This document shows positions 20,653-31,832 of a DNA stretch of 64,000 nt, piece after piece. The DNA comes from Aurelia coerulea (taxonomy: Eukaryota; Cnidaria; Scyphozoa; Semaeostomeae; Ulmaridae), in NCBI GenBank assembly GCA_039566865.1, contig CM076943.1, positions 35,534,663 through 35,598,662 of the forward strand, read 5' to 3'. How positions within the stretch are numbered: the first letter of the stretch is position 1; each line of letters opens with the position of its first letter. The notes beneath the pieces were generated by a model that did not search any database, was not told the origin of the DNA, and worked only from the letters and a program-made list of their open reading frames with translations. The translations under genes and the position numbers were made by a program.

Positions 20653-22298
20653 ATGATGCCCTTAGCAACCGATGTAAACTGCTGCGAGCCTGTTGGCAAC
20701 GAACCGAAGCTGCGAAGAGGAGAAAGTGTGTTTTGTTTTGAAAAAGAAATGGATTTATCGTGGATTTTTGGTGGACCTGAAGGTGAGAATTTAGTTGATG
20801 AAGATTCAGATTGTAGTGAGGAAGAAGAAGAGAGCAGAAGTAGAAGTAGTGTTGATGCCGAGTTTGTAGTAGAAAGTGCAGATGAAGTTGAGTTTCGTAG
20901 CAGTGTTAGTGAAAGTAGAGGAAGAGTTGGTGGTGATAGCAGAGGAAGAGGTAGTGGTGTTAGTTTTAGTGTTGTCAGTGGTGTACAGTTGTTTAGAGTT
21001 GATGATTTTCGTGGAAAAGTGTCTGAAATTTTATTTATCCTGAGTCAGTCGGTATCAATGACACCTGAAGAATTAGTAGTTGCTACTAATTTGTGTGAAA
21101 GGGCTCTAGGTTTGGCAGAATTTCAGTATTTTTAGAATCGTGTGTTAAAGGTATGACTGATTGTTATTCAAGGGCTGCAAATATAAAAGGGAATTCCTGC
21201 ATGAAGTCAACGGCGGTCGAGAAAAATTTCAATTTGTTTAGGTTTGAGTGTCAAAAATCTGAGGCTTGGAAAGCTGTCCTTGCTAAGTGCGGTCTTGTGT
21301 CTGGTCTTGCTTCTTCATGTTGCCTTCAGCACATTTTGCAGCACATCTGGAGCACAGTGCCCCCATCATCACGTAGTTCAACCACTGATGAAGTTACCCA
21401 GCCACAAGAATCTGTTGATGTTTCAGAGGAAGACCACCTTGAGGATATTGGAATTCTCTACCATGCTGGTTGGTGCATCAAAAGGGCAAGAGATGATATT
21501 CAAAAGATGCCCACAGTTATTGAAGTCACGACAACAGCTTTAGACAGCATTTTAGTTCGGAAAGAGATTGTAGAAGATGTCTTAAATATGATAGGTTATG
21601 ATATGCAAACTGAAAAAGATGGATACAGGTTCATTGTCCATGATAAGTTTTTAGGATTTTTCAAGCTGCTCCACGATAAATGTGCCAATTCTATGAAGCA
21701 AAGCTTAGAAAAAATGCAAAAAGATGCCGTTAAAATGTGTTTCGAAGAGCTGTCCCAAGACAAGGAATTAAGAAATGCCTGGGATATTAGTACAGCATCA
21801 TCCCATATGGATCTCCATAAGAGAGCTGGCCTCCTTATAGTTTTGAAGCATGCAATATTTTTTTTCTTAAAATCCAAGCAGAAGTCTTTGTGTGGCAAGA
21901 TGCATCTTGGTCCTGATCACAACAGTGTTGCATTAAGACAAGAATTGAGATGTGCCAAGAAAAAAGCATTATCTGCTGCAAAAAAGGCAAAAATTGAGGC
22001 CCAAAACCATGGACCAAGTGAGGAACGTGACCCACTGGCAAATGACATTAGAAATCTTTTCAAGTCAAATGACAAACAGGCTGCTGAGAAAATATTGGGA
22101 AACATCGGAAGGAGTGACAAAATCATGGATATTCTGCAAACATTGAAGGGAAGAGATATGACAAGAATTTTGAAAGCTTTAGGCAAACCAAGCTACAGTG
22201 GAAAGTCAAAATCATTTATCCTCCCAAAATTGGCAATGGAACTTAAAGCCAATGGCATGCAATTGCTTCATCTGGAAGAGGTACACCATTGCTCTTAA
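20653..22298 (+). CDS. Unrecognised second gene of the P-like transposon
   Basis: An ATG at 20,653 starts an acidic, Ser-rich N-terminus (MDLSWIFGGPEGENLVDEDS; runs of Glu and Ser/Arg) ending ERALGLAEFQYF at a TAG (21,133-21,135). The overlapping +2 frame, open from 21,099, continues FLESCVKGMTDCYSRAANIK and runs without interruption to 22,298. A one-base slip in the TTTTT run at 21,129-21,133, or a small splice, would join them into about 540 residues. The second half has helical charged stretches, a Lys-rich segment (CAKKKALSAAKKAKIEAQ) suited to nuclear targeting, and an end LKALGKPSYSGKSKSFILP that loosely recalls a SAP-like helix-extended-helix; this is only a resemblance. Function unknown. 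It lies inside the inverted ends, so it is cargo or an accessory factor. Confidence 0.65.
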
Positions 22299-24867
22299 AA
22301 TATTTTGAGAAGTTAACCAAGAATAGCTAATAATGTAGTAATCAAGATAAAAAATCCAAGCAAGGACAGCACCAATCCACACATTTTACACCAAACCATG
22401 TATGTTTCAAAAAAGAAAAAAATTTATCATGCGGATTTTGATTAGTTGCAATGTTCCTTGGAGCTTCATACTGTAGAAAGAATTCAAGAAATCAAAACCT
22501 ACTGCTTAGTTATTTCCTTTAGCTGCAGTAGTCTGGTATTTATTATTCATATGTTAGCTAGAATTTGATGTATTTTCAAGTTGAAAAATTAAAGTCAGTT
22601 GTAACCAGTATGCTTTGCACGTGTCTCCCCATTATTGTTAACCTTTTTATCAGCCATAAAATGGCAACAATAATGGTCAGCAATAATGACATGTGCTAAA
22701 CATACAGGTTGAAGTAGACCCTTTAAAAGCTGCAACAATTATCTGATGACAAGGAAAACATAGATTTATACATCAGTTGGCTGAAAGTTTCTGGTACTTA
22801 ATGCTTTGCAAACAGTACAGTATGTGCACATTCCTTTTTTGGGCCACTTGCAGTATTTGGTAGTGGAATATCACTCAAAGAGACCTGAGGATTTTATTTT
22901 GTTGCATCAACCTAACAAACCTTTTTACCTGATTAGAGCCTCAAGATGAAAGATTCGATCTGGTAAATCAATTTATATTTGAAGTCTAAGCAATAACATT
23001 TAATTTGATTTTAAATCATTTACCAGAAAGAATGATTCATCCTGATCTATTTCCATGATATACAGTATGGTACAAGAAATGCAGTCAAAGAGACAAAATA
23101 TTTGGACTTAACTGCCTGATTGGATGACAGAACAAACAATGTAACAAACTACAGTATCTTTGCATATCAACTTTGCAGTATTAAACCATTCACATGTAAT
23201 GTAACTATCAGGGAAAAATAGTATTTATCCCTGGTATCTATACTCTTATACATAGTGTTACAAATTAACCACACAACACTTCTATCACTATTTCAGCTTC
23301 AAAAGTGAAAGGAACAACTTGAATGCACTCTTGGATTAACTGACCCAAGTTGAAGACACGCTGAAAACTACATCTCAGAATCAAGCATTTATGTCTCATT
23401 CAATTTCTACCTATCTTTACCATCCCCCTGGGACACTCTTGGGTATTTGCTAAAAGATTTTCCTTGCCTGGGGCATTTGATTGTAAATCTTTCCTATGGC
23501 ATGTTCAAAGATTTGCCCAACCCCAGGCTGCCATGGGGGATGGTCAGGGTGAGAATTGAATAAAAAAAAGTGCAGTAACTCTCACAGCATCGAACAGAAG
23601 GACACATTGTTTATCTGGTTTGTTGTATCTTAAAGTTTTGCCAAGGTGTTCAAACAGCAGGGTAGTGGCTTGTCTTAAGAGTAATAATTCTTTGAGGCAT
23701 CTCATCCATGTCCAGATAGGAACTTTGCCCATTTGACAAGCAACTCGCTGTTACATACTTTTTTCAATTCAAGTTTAGTGTGAGCTAGCAGCAGGATTTT
23801 TTCTGGTCACAGGACAGGACTTAAAATTAACGCACATCCAATTTCAAGATATCACTTTTCAATGGTTAGACAGACTAGTGGGACATCTGAATTGATCAGT
23901 TAACTTTTGGCTCAGTGAAATCTCTTCAATGGCAGCAATAGTGGGAAAATAGCTGATAAAATCTTTTAGATACTGGCACTTGGATGATAGAATATTTGGT
24001 TGAATTCTTGCCAAAATGAACCGTGTAGTGTTTTAATTGTATATCCAGAAAAATGTCCTAAATAGTAATGTAATTCCAGCGTGACTTGGCAGATTATGGT
24101 TCATAATTCCAAAAGCTGATTTCTCAATGCATGGAGAAAATTGTTTTTTGTCTTGCAAAGTTCACATGTTTGCAAAGGTGGCCTTTGTAAGCATTTTGCT
24201 TTTGAAAGGTCAAGAAAAAAATGGATATTTCATGTGATGATGCTCCTCTGTGGTGGCACGATAAAACGTTTATGCATTTCCATATTCAGCCAATTCTAAA
24301 TTTCACCCTTACTACAGTACTCTAAGTAGTCCAAGATTGCAACACAAATACTAAGATTTCAGATAAAATTTTCAGTAGAATTTAGCTGAAAACAACTGAT
24401 CAATTCAGATGATTAATAAAAGATTGTCCAAATGACACATCCATCAAATGCCTTCTTGATTTTGACTGTCTTGAAGTTGTAGACACATAAATTTCTTAGT
24501 GTGGGCTGGCGTATTGTATAAATAGTGCCCATTTAACACATAGTATACAGCAAGCAGACAAGCATGTTCTGTTATGGAACTCATCTGGCAAGTGATTCAT
24601 GTGTCAGTAACCCAGTATAAATAGTTATATTGCTTACATGTTAGTAATTTACTGCGTTTTATTCCAGAGGGTATTACTGTATTTGAATTGTTTGGATACT
24701 GTACAGTACATGTTCTGTGGTGTTAAAAGAATATGAAAATTGCAAGAAGTGAATACAAGGAAAGGTCCTTCCTACATCAAGAGTTTCTTCCTTTGTCTCA
24801 CTCTCCAAGCTGCATGTACAACAACAAAAGGTGTCCCAGTCCGAAATTTTCAATTTCAATAAGATCT
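22299..24867. other. Non-coding spacer between the transposon's convergent genes
   Basis: About 2.5 kb of AT-rich sequence with no long frames in either strand. It presumably holds the 3' UTRs of both genes. Many CAGTA/TACAGTA words recur through it, but no tandem array or inverted repeat was found by eye. Confidence 0.55.
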
Positions 24868-25218
24868 TCAAACAAATAATAACCACTTAGTGTCTTGCTT
24901 CACAGAATCTTTTGCTGTTCGTTTCGGTAATGATTCAACAGCAAGAGAGTCAATGTCACAAGCACTAATGTCATAACTTGTTTGAATACCTGAAACAAGG
25001 TGAGATGCCTTTAGGGATAAAATACCATTTAAGTTATAACCATAACTATGGGCAGTCATATTCTTATTGCCACCACACATCTGCCGCTGAACAGAAAACA
25101 ATGACTCAACACAGTCTTGGGTGATTCTCTTTGGAATGATGTAAAGCTTGCCATTTTCTCTAACAAAGCCATCGGAGCTGATATGCTTGATTAACTCTGT
25201 GTATCCATAAACTGCTGC
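24868..25218 (-). CDS. Transposase C-terminal exon
   Basis: The acceptor TTTCCTTCATAG precedes GCAGCAGTTTATGG at 25,218. The frame reads AAVYGYTELIKHISSDGFVR, GKLYIIPKRITQDCVESLFS, then QMCGGNKNMTAHSYGYNLNG and a stop at 24,868. In the P/THAP9 family the block I..SAVETLFSQFK..GGKLDxxNY closes the RNase H fold and gives the catalytic acid; the Glu in DCVESLF and the CGGN that follows fit that position. The reading phase is zero, matching a continuation of the 26.1-kb exon. Confidence 0.8.
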   Translation of the reverse strand, partial: AAVYGYTELIKHISSDGFVRENGKLYIIPKRITQDCVESLFSVQRQMCGGNKNMTAHSYGYNLNGILSLKASHLVSGIQTSYDISACDIDSLAVESLPKRTAKDSVKQDTKWLLFV

Positions 25219-28200
25219 CTATGAAGGAAATCAATAGAACCATCAATGAGAGCAATTTTCAAACACAAAGGTTACGGTAAAGTTTCCGAAAGATTGGTGG
25301 CTTCTGTTTTGAAACGGCTTCCTGAGAACAATCAACTCTTTATTCTGTAAAAGTCATGTATGCTATAGTATGTATAACACATAAGCACAACAACACAACA
25401 CATAAATGGTAGCAAATTCAGAATAAGATGCATATACAGTACATGTTACTATAACTAAGGATGAGAAACCAAAGTGTTGACTGTTAAAAATCCTCTGAAA
25501 CAAGAACAATATCAAAGTGATGAAGGGTGAAAACTGTAATTTCAAAAAATACGTATTTTCAAGAAATAGCAAAGGTCTAGTGCTCTGCGTATAAAATAAG
25601 ATAAACTTACAAATCAGGGTAAAGTTTCTTATTACAAAAAGCATGTACTTTCGATAAACTACTCAGACGTGAGCCCTATGATTGTGGTGCGAAATATAGT
25701 ACTTTGAATTGTATTTGTAAATTTTCACTTGAAATGCTGCAATTATTCCAGGAAGGTGCTTTTTGCTTAGTTTGCATACAACATTCTCAGTTTCATTTGA
25801 ATAGGTATAGTTCAATTAAACTGGAAAGCTGAAAAATTCCAAGGATTCATTACATAGTTTTTTTAATAAGAAACATTACAGTAGCTTTTTCAGACCTGGG
25901 CAAGTTTCTTATAAATTAGGATATTATTCTAAAAATCAGGGTACTGCACTGTATTTTGATGTGTGTACAGTAACTACCCTAAGTTACAAGAAAGATTCCC
26001 CTTACAGTACTTGTGCACAAAAATAACAAATTCAAAAATTCATGCAAGAAAATGTGGAAAATAAATGCATGATGTTATCATACATGATCAGCAGCCTTCT
26101 AATGAGTTATAAGCAGGGACTGGGCTTGAACTGTATTACAGTAATTTCCTTTCTTGAAGTAGCTACTCCTGATTTTCAGTGAAGGTATACTAACTTGTAG
26201 ATCAAAAAATGTTTCCCATGATATGAAGCTAGCTGATTTTGTTTTCTTGTCTAGATGTTGCAAACTTTCTTTCCAAGATTGAAAATAATTGAGTCCACCT
26301 TCAAGTACTACCATTCTTGTGTCCTCTGAATCACACAAGGGTTCCTTGCTATTGAATACACCAAACATTTCGCAACTTGCTCTCACATATCTCTGTGTTT
26401 CTGCTGTTTTCTCATAATCATACTGAAACATGTCATCTGCAACTTCAATGGCTAATGTTTCTACAGCTAATTTCACCCTCATCTTTGTAAGGCTGTCTAA
26501 ATTTATATGACTTGAGGTTAACTTGGTATATCTGGCTCTCCTAGTTTGCTCTCTCTTCTGAACCTCCTCTACATGTTTCCAAACTATCCACTTTCCTTCA
26601 TTTTTTAGTAATCTCGAAAACCCCTTTCCATATCCGCTCTTGCTTAAATTGTTTCTTAACTTCTTTATTAGATGGGGAGGGTCTGTCATGAAAAACATTG
26701 GTTGCTGACTAAATAAATTGAATCCTGGACTCATGGAATCCCCGTCATTGGTATTCATCTTGATGAATGCACGATTCTGTGGAGCACCATCACAACAGAC
26801 AACTAACACCTTGAAACCATTTCTGCGAAATAAAGATACTCCTTCCCAAAACAACTTATTCAATCTTCCAGCCTTGATTCCCCTTGTCTGAAAGTAGGCA
26901 CAAGGAAACTCAAAATTTGAAAACAAGCTCTTATAAAAGAATTGCAAAACATGTGTGGCCAAGCCCTCTTTGGGTTTACAATCCCCTTCATCAACTCCAT
27001 TTGCATTATCATGACCAACAATACCACTCACAAGACTGTCCAGATCTTTTTCATCAGAGCTGAGATCAGTAAAACCAACAAGTTCCCAGTTGGATGCATC
27101 AAAAACCAACCCCTCCTTGACCTTCACCTCATCAAAAAAGATACCACCCAAATAAGCAGATTCTGGCAGCTTCTTTTCCTGAATCCTTTTTTTCATTTCA
27201 TCCATTTGAGATAACTTCCATCCACTATCAGGTTTATTAAAATTTCTGTAATCAGAAAGTGTTCTTCCTGTTGGAAGCTTCAAGAATCCTGAGTCTTGCA
27301 GTGCATTGTAAGAAGCATGGGATCTATTGTAAAGTCTCAGACACCATCTAATTATCAAAGGATGCCATCTCATTTGACGCGCATCAGTATTCAAAGCTTT
27401 AGCTTGATCTTTCAGCAGTATTTCTAGAAAATGTGTGCGTGCATCTCCTGTATGTTGGACCAAGTGTTTCTCAATCAACCTCTTTTTCTTAAACTCTTTG
27501 CCACAGCTAGGCCACTGACATTGGTAATTTCTAAAGCTAGGTGCAATACCATCATCAATACCTACATGAGACCTGGCATGCTCGTACAGTTCTTCGCAAG
27601 AATCAAATGTTTCTTTGCATTGTCCCCATTTACATGCTGGAGATTGGTAGCATTTTCTCTTTCTTTCAAGGCCCTCTTGCAGTCCTTTGAACATTTGGCT
27701 TAGATCCTGGTGGGTATTCGCCCCAACATGAGTCATTGTTTTTGTTAGATTTTCAAACTTTCTTATTCTATTTTGCATATTCTTCAGCTTCCTGCTTGAT
27801 TCCCTAGCTACCCTTAAGAGTTCATCATGTTTTAATCGATCAAGCCTGTAGAACTTAGAACGAGCTTTGTTTTCCTTGTCTTCTGTGCATGAGCGCATTG
27901 TTCTCATGTAATGACCACTACGTTTACAATTGTCACAAAGTTTCACACAGACTAAATCGTTCTTAGGGAGAAATATTGCACATTGTTGGGAACGAATTAT
28001 CTTCTTATGAAACTGGGATGGCAGGGTCTCGATAAAGGCTGCTGGTTCTCTCTTAGTTGTCCTGAAGGCTACATCATCTTTATTTTCTGCAAACAACTCT
28101 GCATATTTCTCATAATCAATACCTGGGCAAGATTTAAGTTCTTGAAGTGTTTGTAACAGTTTCACCAGGTCATCTAAATAAAACAACTGATTTTGTGGGA

Positions 28201-28990
28201 TATCACACCAATTAAGGTCTACTTGACGCTGCTTGCCTTCAACATATATTTCCCATTTGAAATGAGTTTCTTTTGAAAGTATAACTTCAATCTGTGGATA
28301 CCCCTTTAACTGAAAATAGTAAAAATGCCCCCTTGAATGTTTTTTATCATACAGGTACATCCAGTTGGGGAACCCATCAAGAAAGTTTCCTTTCTCTATA
28401 GCTTCTAGATCAATGATCTTAGTTTGGCAGACACTTCCACACATATAATTCAGCGCATCTTTTAAAGAATCCATCACAGTTTTGTCCAAAGCGTCAGTTG
28501 AGCAAAGAAATTCAAATAATTCTTGCTTATGAGCTGACAAAAACTCATCAATTTGCTTCCTAAATACCCTCCATCGGAGGTGGCCACATTCAGCTTTGCC
28601 TAAATTCTTTGTAATGTTATTCTTTGCTCTGTGAATATAGTTGCGCAAGGCCCCACTGTCTAATTTGGCATCAAACAATTTATTTACTAGCAATGTTACA
28701 GGCATAAACTTTTCAGTTGAATATGATTTGAAGGGGTCCATAGGAAACAAGACCTTCAGTGATGCATAGATAAGAAGCTCTTCAGGTAGGAGTGGAACTC
28801 CTTTATGAAAAATTGCAGTTATATTTGCATCATTCTTGTTATCTAAAACTGTATCGACAATGGTATCCATTGCAGTAGCTTCTTCATGCGTGACCGATGT
28901 ATCAAAATGCAACTTTTTTCTTGCTGTAGATTCATCTGCCTAAAATCTCTTCACTCCCTTCCTTACTGGAGTTTCCTCTTCAACCTCCAT
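24868..28990 (-). CDS. P-element-like transposase (THAP9/TNP-like RNase H fold)
   Basis: DDE-type DNA transposase, nuclear. The main exon spans 28,990 to about 26,100 and a C-terminal exon 25,218-24,868. Reverse-strand landmarks in order are: acidic N-terminus; LCDNCKRSGHYM zinc-like pair near 27,940; coiled coil near 27,800; two C2H2 fingers (YQCQWPSCGKEFKKK near 27,510); RWHPLIIRWCLRLYNRSHAS near 27,360; LGGIFFDEVKVKEGL (first catalytic Asp, about 27,130); LVVCCDGAPQNR (second Asp, about 26,785); MTDPPHLIKKLRNN (about 26,680); the GTP-binding-like insertion (TSSHINLDSLTKMRVKLAVE, about 26,500); and, after an intron with acceptor TTCATAG, PKRITQDCVESLFSVQRQMC with the likely catalytic Glu. 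The ATG at 28,990 is in frame, but a TAG lies at 28,940-28,942; splicing at GATTTTAG, or decay, explains it. The donor of the 26.1-kb exon and any middle exon are not pinned down. Confidence 0.85.
25219..26098 (-). other. Intron region of the transposase gene
   Basis: About 880 bases without a convincing exon. The upstream frame stops at 26,099-26,101, so the donor must lie at or before that point (for example near TACTGTAATAC). Short frames here are not conserved-looking. A small unrecognised exon cannot be excluded. Confidence 0.5.
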
Positions 28991-29749
28991 CTTTTCATTT
29001 GCAACATGCCAATCATAATTCTTGTTTTTACAATTTGCAGCTTTCTTGCTTGTTCAAAACACTTTGTAAGGGCCTAGGCCCTCTAAATTGCACAGCTTAC
29101 CTAACTATATCCTACATTTTCCTTTCGAATTTGCTCTGGCTGACATTAAAGTATATTTCACGAAAAAGGAAGTTAAACGGTTTACGGAAGTTGCACTGTT
29201 GCATGGCAACGCGATGCCACTCATTTCTCTACCCAGACCTCTGAACTTCGAAACACGCTTTGGATGGCGGCCGATTTGTATGTTGGTTTACAGTAAAAGG
29301 TAGGCCCTCCAAAAAAGCGATCGCAAACACACAGCTCAACGTAGCTCAAAAATATTTTGCAATAAAAATACTTATAAGGGCATCCCCAATGTAAATATCA
29401 AACACTGAAAGACGGGATCACACGGGGAAGTCGACTTTTTTAGCAAAGCGTGATCGGCAAGCTGAGATGTATTCTTTGGCCTAAAATGATGCAAACAAAA
29501 TAGTTCCACAAAACAACGATCTGGGCATCAAAACCTGTCAAAGAGTATACAACAACAAAAAACAAGCTCCACAGCACTTAAACAACAGAAAAGTTGAACA
29601 ATTCCTTACCTTTAGATACGAATCCACGATCATTTACTGCCAGCGCTGCTACTCGAGCTTTCGGATCCGTCCATCTTGATCTTCATTGTCAACACCACAG
29701 GGGACCAAAGGTCGCGCATTCATGATCGCGCTATGCAGCTCAACGCGTA
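28991..29749 (-). promoter_or_regulatory. Probable 5' leader and promoter side of the transposase
   Basis: No protein motif was recognised upstream of the transposase ATG. A THAP-type C2CH domain was looked for here because THAP9 and P elements carry one, and was not found. The stretch contains the gene's expected 5' region up to the right inverted repeat. No TATA box or initiator can be assigned with confidence. Confidence 0.35.
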
Positions 29750-29774
29750 TTCGCATCCCTACTATTTATCCCTG

Positions 29775-29782
29775 CCCCCAAC
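29775..29782 (+). repeat. 8-bp target-site duplication, right copy
   Basis: CCCCCAAC follows the right inverted repeat and equals 20,575-20,582. Confidence 0.9.
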
Positions 29783-30329
29783 TGACTTGTTTTCCAAAAA
29801 GGCGTCCTAAAATCGAGGTAAAAAGAGACTGTCCAATGTTTTACCTCTCGTGAATAGCAGAGCAAACCAAATAGGACTTCCAACGTTACTTAATTCTTGT
29901 AACCGTTGCCAAAATTTACTTAAGAATGTAAGTATCTAAAAACATGGAATGAAAACTTAATCAACGAAAGACGGGGCAATTCCAAATTGTGCTGAAAGCA
30001 TTCCTCCAAGCAACCATAGCCTTGATTCAATGTTATAAAAAGCTAGTTTATCGAAAGTGCTTTTGAAATTCCATTTGATTTGCTTTGAATAAACGAGATT
30101 CTACTTTCACAAAATATGCTATTTAGGGGCGTCTGGTTTCAGCTTTCGCACAAACTTGAACTTCGAAAGCTCATAACTAAATGAATATTTGGCCGATTTA
30201 CTATAGCTTCTGGTGTCTAAAATTGATTTAAAATCTCAGCAATATAGTTATTTTCCATGGGGCTCGTTCAGTATTTCGTTATTTTTTAACATTTAATCAA
30301 ACGCCGAACAATTTTTTTGGGACACCCTG
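29783..30329. mobile_element. MITE E, centre and right arm
   Basis: After the transposon's right duplication, sequence of the interrupted foldback element resumes: a central part, then GGGGCGTCTGGTTTCAGCTT (inverse of 20,555-20,575) and the outer arm TTAACATTTAATCAAACGCC to CACCCTG at 30,329, followed by TA. The outer arm mirrors 17,347-17,495. Both termini are flanked by TA, as for the other mariner-like MITEs. Confidence 0.75.
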
Positions 30330-30331
30330 TA

Positions 30332-30615
30332 TTTTCTAGCTCGTTTTTCAAATCTGTTAGAAGCTCATTCAGGTTTTCCGACGCGATATTCACACATGTA
30401 TCGTCGGCATACATATTTGGGTTCATGCTTTCCAGACAGTTCTCAAAGTCATTAATGTATAGTATGAAAAGCAAGGGTCCCAAACACCAGCCCTGCGGAA
30501 TACCACACTTTATACTACTTATGCTGGAACTAGCTCCATCAAAATATCAGAGCTGCTCCCTATTGGTCAGATAAGAAGTGAACCAGTCGTGGGAAGTACC
30601 GCCGGCACCATACTC
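30332..30615 (-). mobile_element. Reverse LINE M1, second piece (RT motifs B and C)
   Basis: The reverse frame reads YGAGGTSHDWFTSYLTNREQ, a stop, FDGASSSISSIKCGIPQG, LGPLLFILYINDFENCLES and MNPNMYADDTCVNIASENLN, with the YADD active site intact. It ends at the TA of MITE E; the thumb continues at 17,346. Its upstream neighbour (motif A) is displaced to 31,786-31,828 by a forward LINE insertion with a 6-bp duplication. Confidence 0.85.
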
Positions 30616-31785
30616 TCGCACCATGCAGAGCTTGGCTGGGAGTCACTAAGTTCCCGCAGGTAGAGTAGACGGATGACGTTGTTCTACAAGATCATGAATA
30701 ATCTCACTCCCTTGTATACAAAGGAGCCAATCTCACTACTTCATCAGTCGCAATACTCTCTTCGCAATCAGGATGTTATTGGGCGAATATGGGCAAGAAC
30801 TGAACAATTTAAATCTAGTTTCTATCCTAACTGCATTTCTGAATGGAAAAAGCTCGATCCTGGGATTAGGGTTGCACCGTCCATTACTGTTTTTAAGTCA
30901 AAGCTTCTATCAATAATTCATCCCCCGGCAAAATCTGTCTTTGGAATTCATGACCCCATAGGTTTATCGTATCTTTCCCAAATAAGAGTCGGTCTCAGTA
31001 AATTGAATTTTCACAAATTTAAGCATAACTTCAAGGACACAATAAACCCAATGTGCCCTACGAATGACGGCATTAAAGATACGGAGCACTTTTTGCTGTC
31101 TTGCCCTTCGTTTGACATCCATTGACGAGATCTTCTCGCTGGAATTTCGGTAGTATTGCTACCATTTGCTCAAATCAACAGCCTTTCAAACAGCGCTCTG
31201 ATACAACTTTTATGGTATGGTGATAAAGACCCTTCTAGCGACGTTAATAAACATGTACTAGACATAGTTATTGCTCCCCGTGGTCTTGTCCTTGTAGTAG
31301 AGTAGAGTAGTTTGTAAGTATAGTAATTAAGAAAATATGAATTGTAAATTTTTAGCAGAATGTATAAAAAAAAGTACTTGAACTGACTCTAAAGTTCATT
31401 CTCCAAACTGGTCGATTTAACTAAGGAAATTCACTGCTTTTGTTTACATTTCATTTGTTTCATATTGGATGTTAGACTCATTGGGCACAAACCCATTCCA
31501 ATTTGATAATCGAATCTCCAGTTCACCCATTCATGTAAAAAAGACCTGATTGCCCAAAGTTAGCTCGACATACAATGTGAAACGAACCTTAGTATTTATC
31601 AGTAGAAGTTTTTCATGTGTATTTTTCGTAGCTGTACATTTAATTTTAGTTTAGTTACACGTTCTCTATGTTAATGACTGCGGAGCGCTCCATGGTATCG
31701 CCCTTGTAGTGTAGTAAAGTAGCTCGTACATAATGTGTTAAGTAGTTTGTTTGTAAAAAATTTATATTGAATAAAAAAAATACTC
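30610..31785 (+). mobile_element. LINE tail, family T, copy 3, with 6-bp duplication
   Basis: Forward frame 30,673-31,125 encodes MNNLTPLYTKEPISLLHQSQ, LDPGIRVAPSITVFKSKLLS, then PAKSVFGIHDPIGLSYLSQI, CPTNDG and LLSCPSFDIH, where a TGA stop interrupts before RDLLAGI. The insert (30,616-31,779) ends in an A-rich tail and is bounded by ATACTC at 30,610-30,615 and 31,780-31,785. A small inverted-repeat insert (GTTTCATATTGGATGTTAG ... CATACAATGTGAAAC) lies at about 31,449-31,587. Two 3'-UTR blocks near 31,270 and 31,690 share a TGGTATCG/CTTGTAGTGTAGTA pattern, suggesting an internal duplication. Confidence 0.78.
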
Positions 31786-31832
31786 CCGTAGCTTTGACAA
31801 TAAGATTTTATGGTCAACGGTATCGAATGCTT
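31786..31832 (-). mobile_element. Reverse LINE M1, first piece (RT motif A)
   Basis: A 46-base remnant reads EAFDTVDHKILLSKLRE on the reverse strand, the AFDTVDH motif A of LINE RTs, and continues directly into the YGAGG segment at 30,612 once the forward LINE is removed. On its other side it is cut by the BEL/Pao fragment. Confidence 0.75.

Larger units (their letters stand above)
20583..29774. mobile_element. Complete P-superfamily-like DNA transposon, 9,192 bp
   Basis: The element has terminal inverted repeats of 25 bp with one mismatch (CAGCGATAAATAGTAGGGAT then GCGAA on the left, 20,583-20,607; its inverse with CAGG at 29,750-29,774), weaker similarity continuing about 25 bp further (GCGCGA, CATAAATGC), and an exact 8-bp duplication CCCCCAAC on both sides. 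It carries a P-element-type transposase on the reverse strand (24,868-28,990, at least two exons) and an unrecognised gene on the forward strand (20,653-22,298). About 2.5 kb of non-coding DNA separates the two convergent genes. Drosophila P is about 2.9 kb, so this is long. The superfamily rests on transposase motifs and duplication length. Confidence 0.9.

Noticed and set aside
21596..22186. Reverse frames opposite the transposon's forward gene
   Set aside because: They overlap the 381-codon forward frame entirely and have hydrophobic, low-information content expected of antisense frames.
26942..27703. Forward reading frames opposite the P-like transposase
   Set aside because: They are antisense shadows of a strongly conserved reverse-strand coding region and show no protein family features.
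28991..29749. THAP domain upstream of the P-like transposase
   Set aside because: No C2CH pattern with the AVPTF-type end could be found in any reverse frame.
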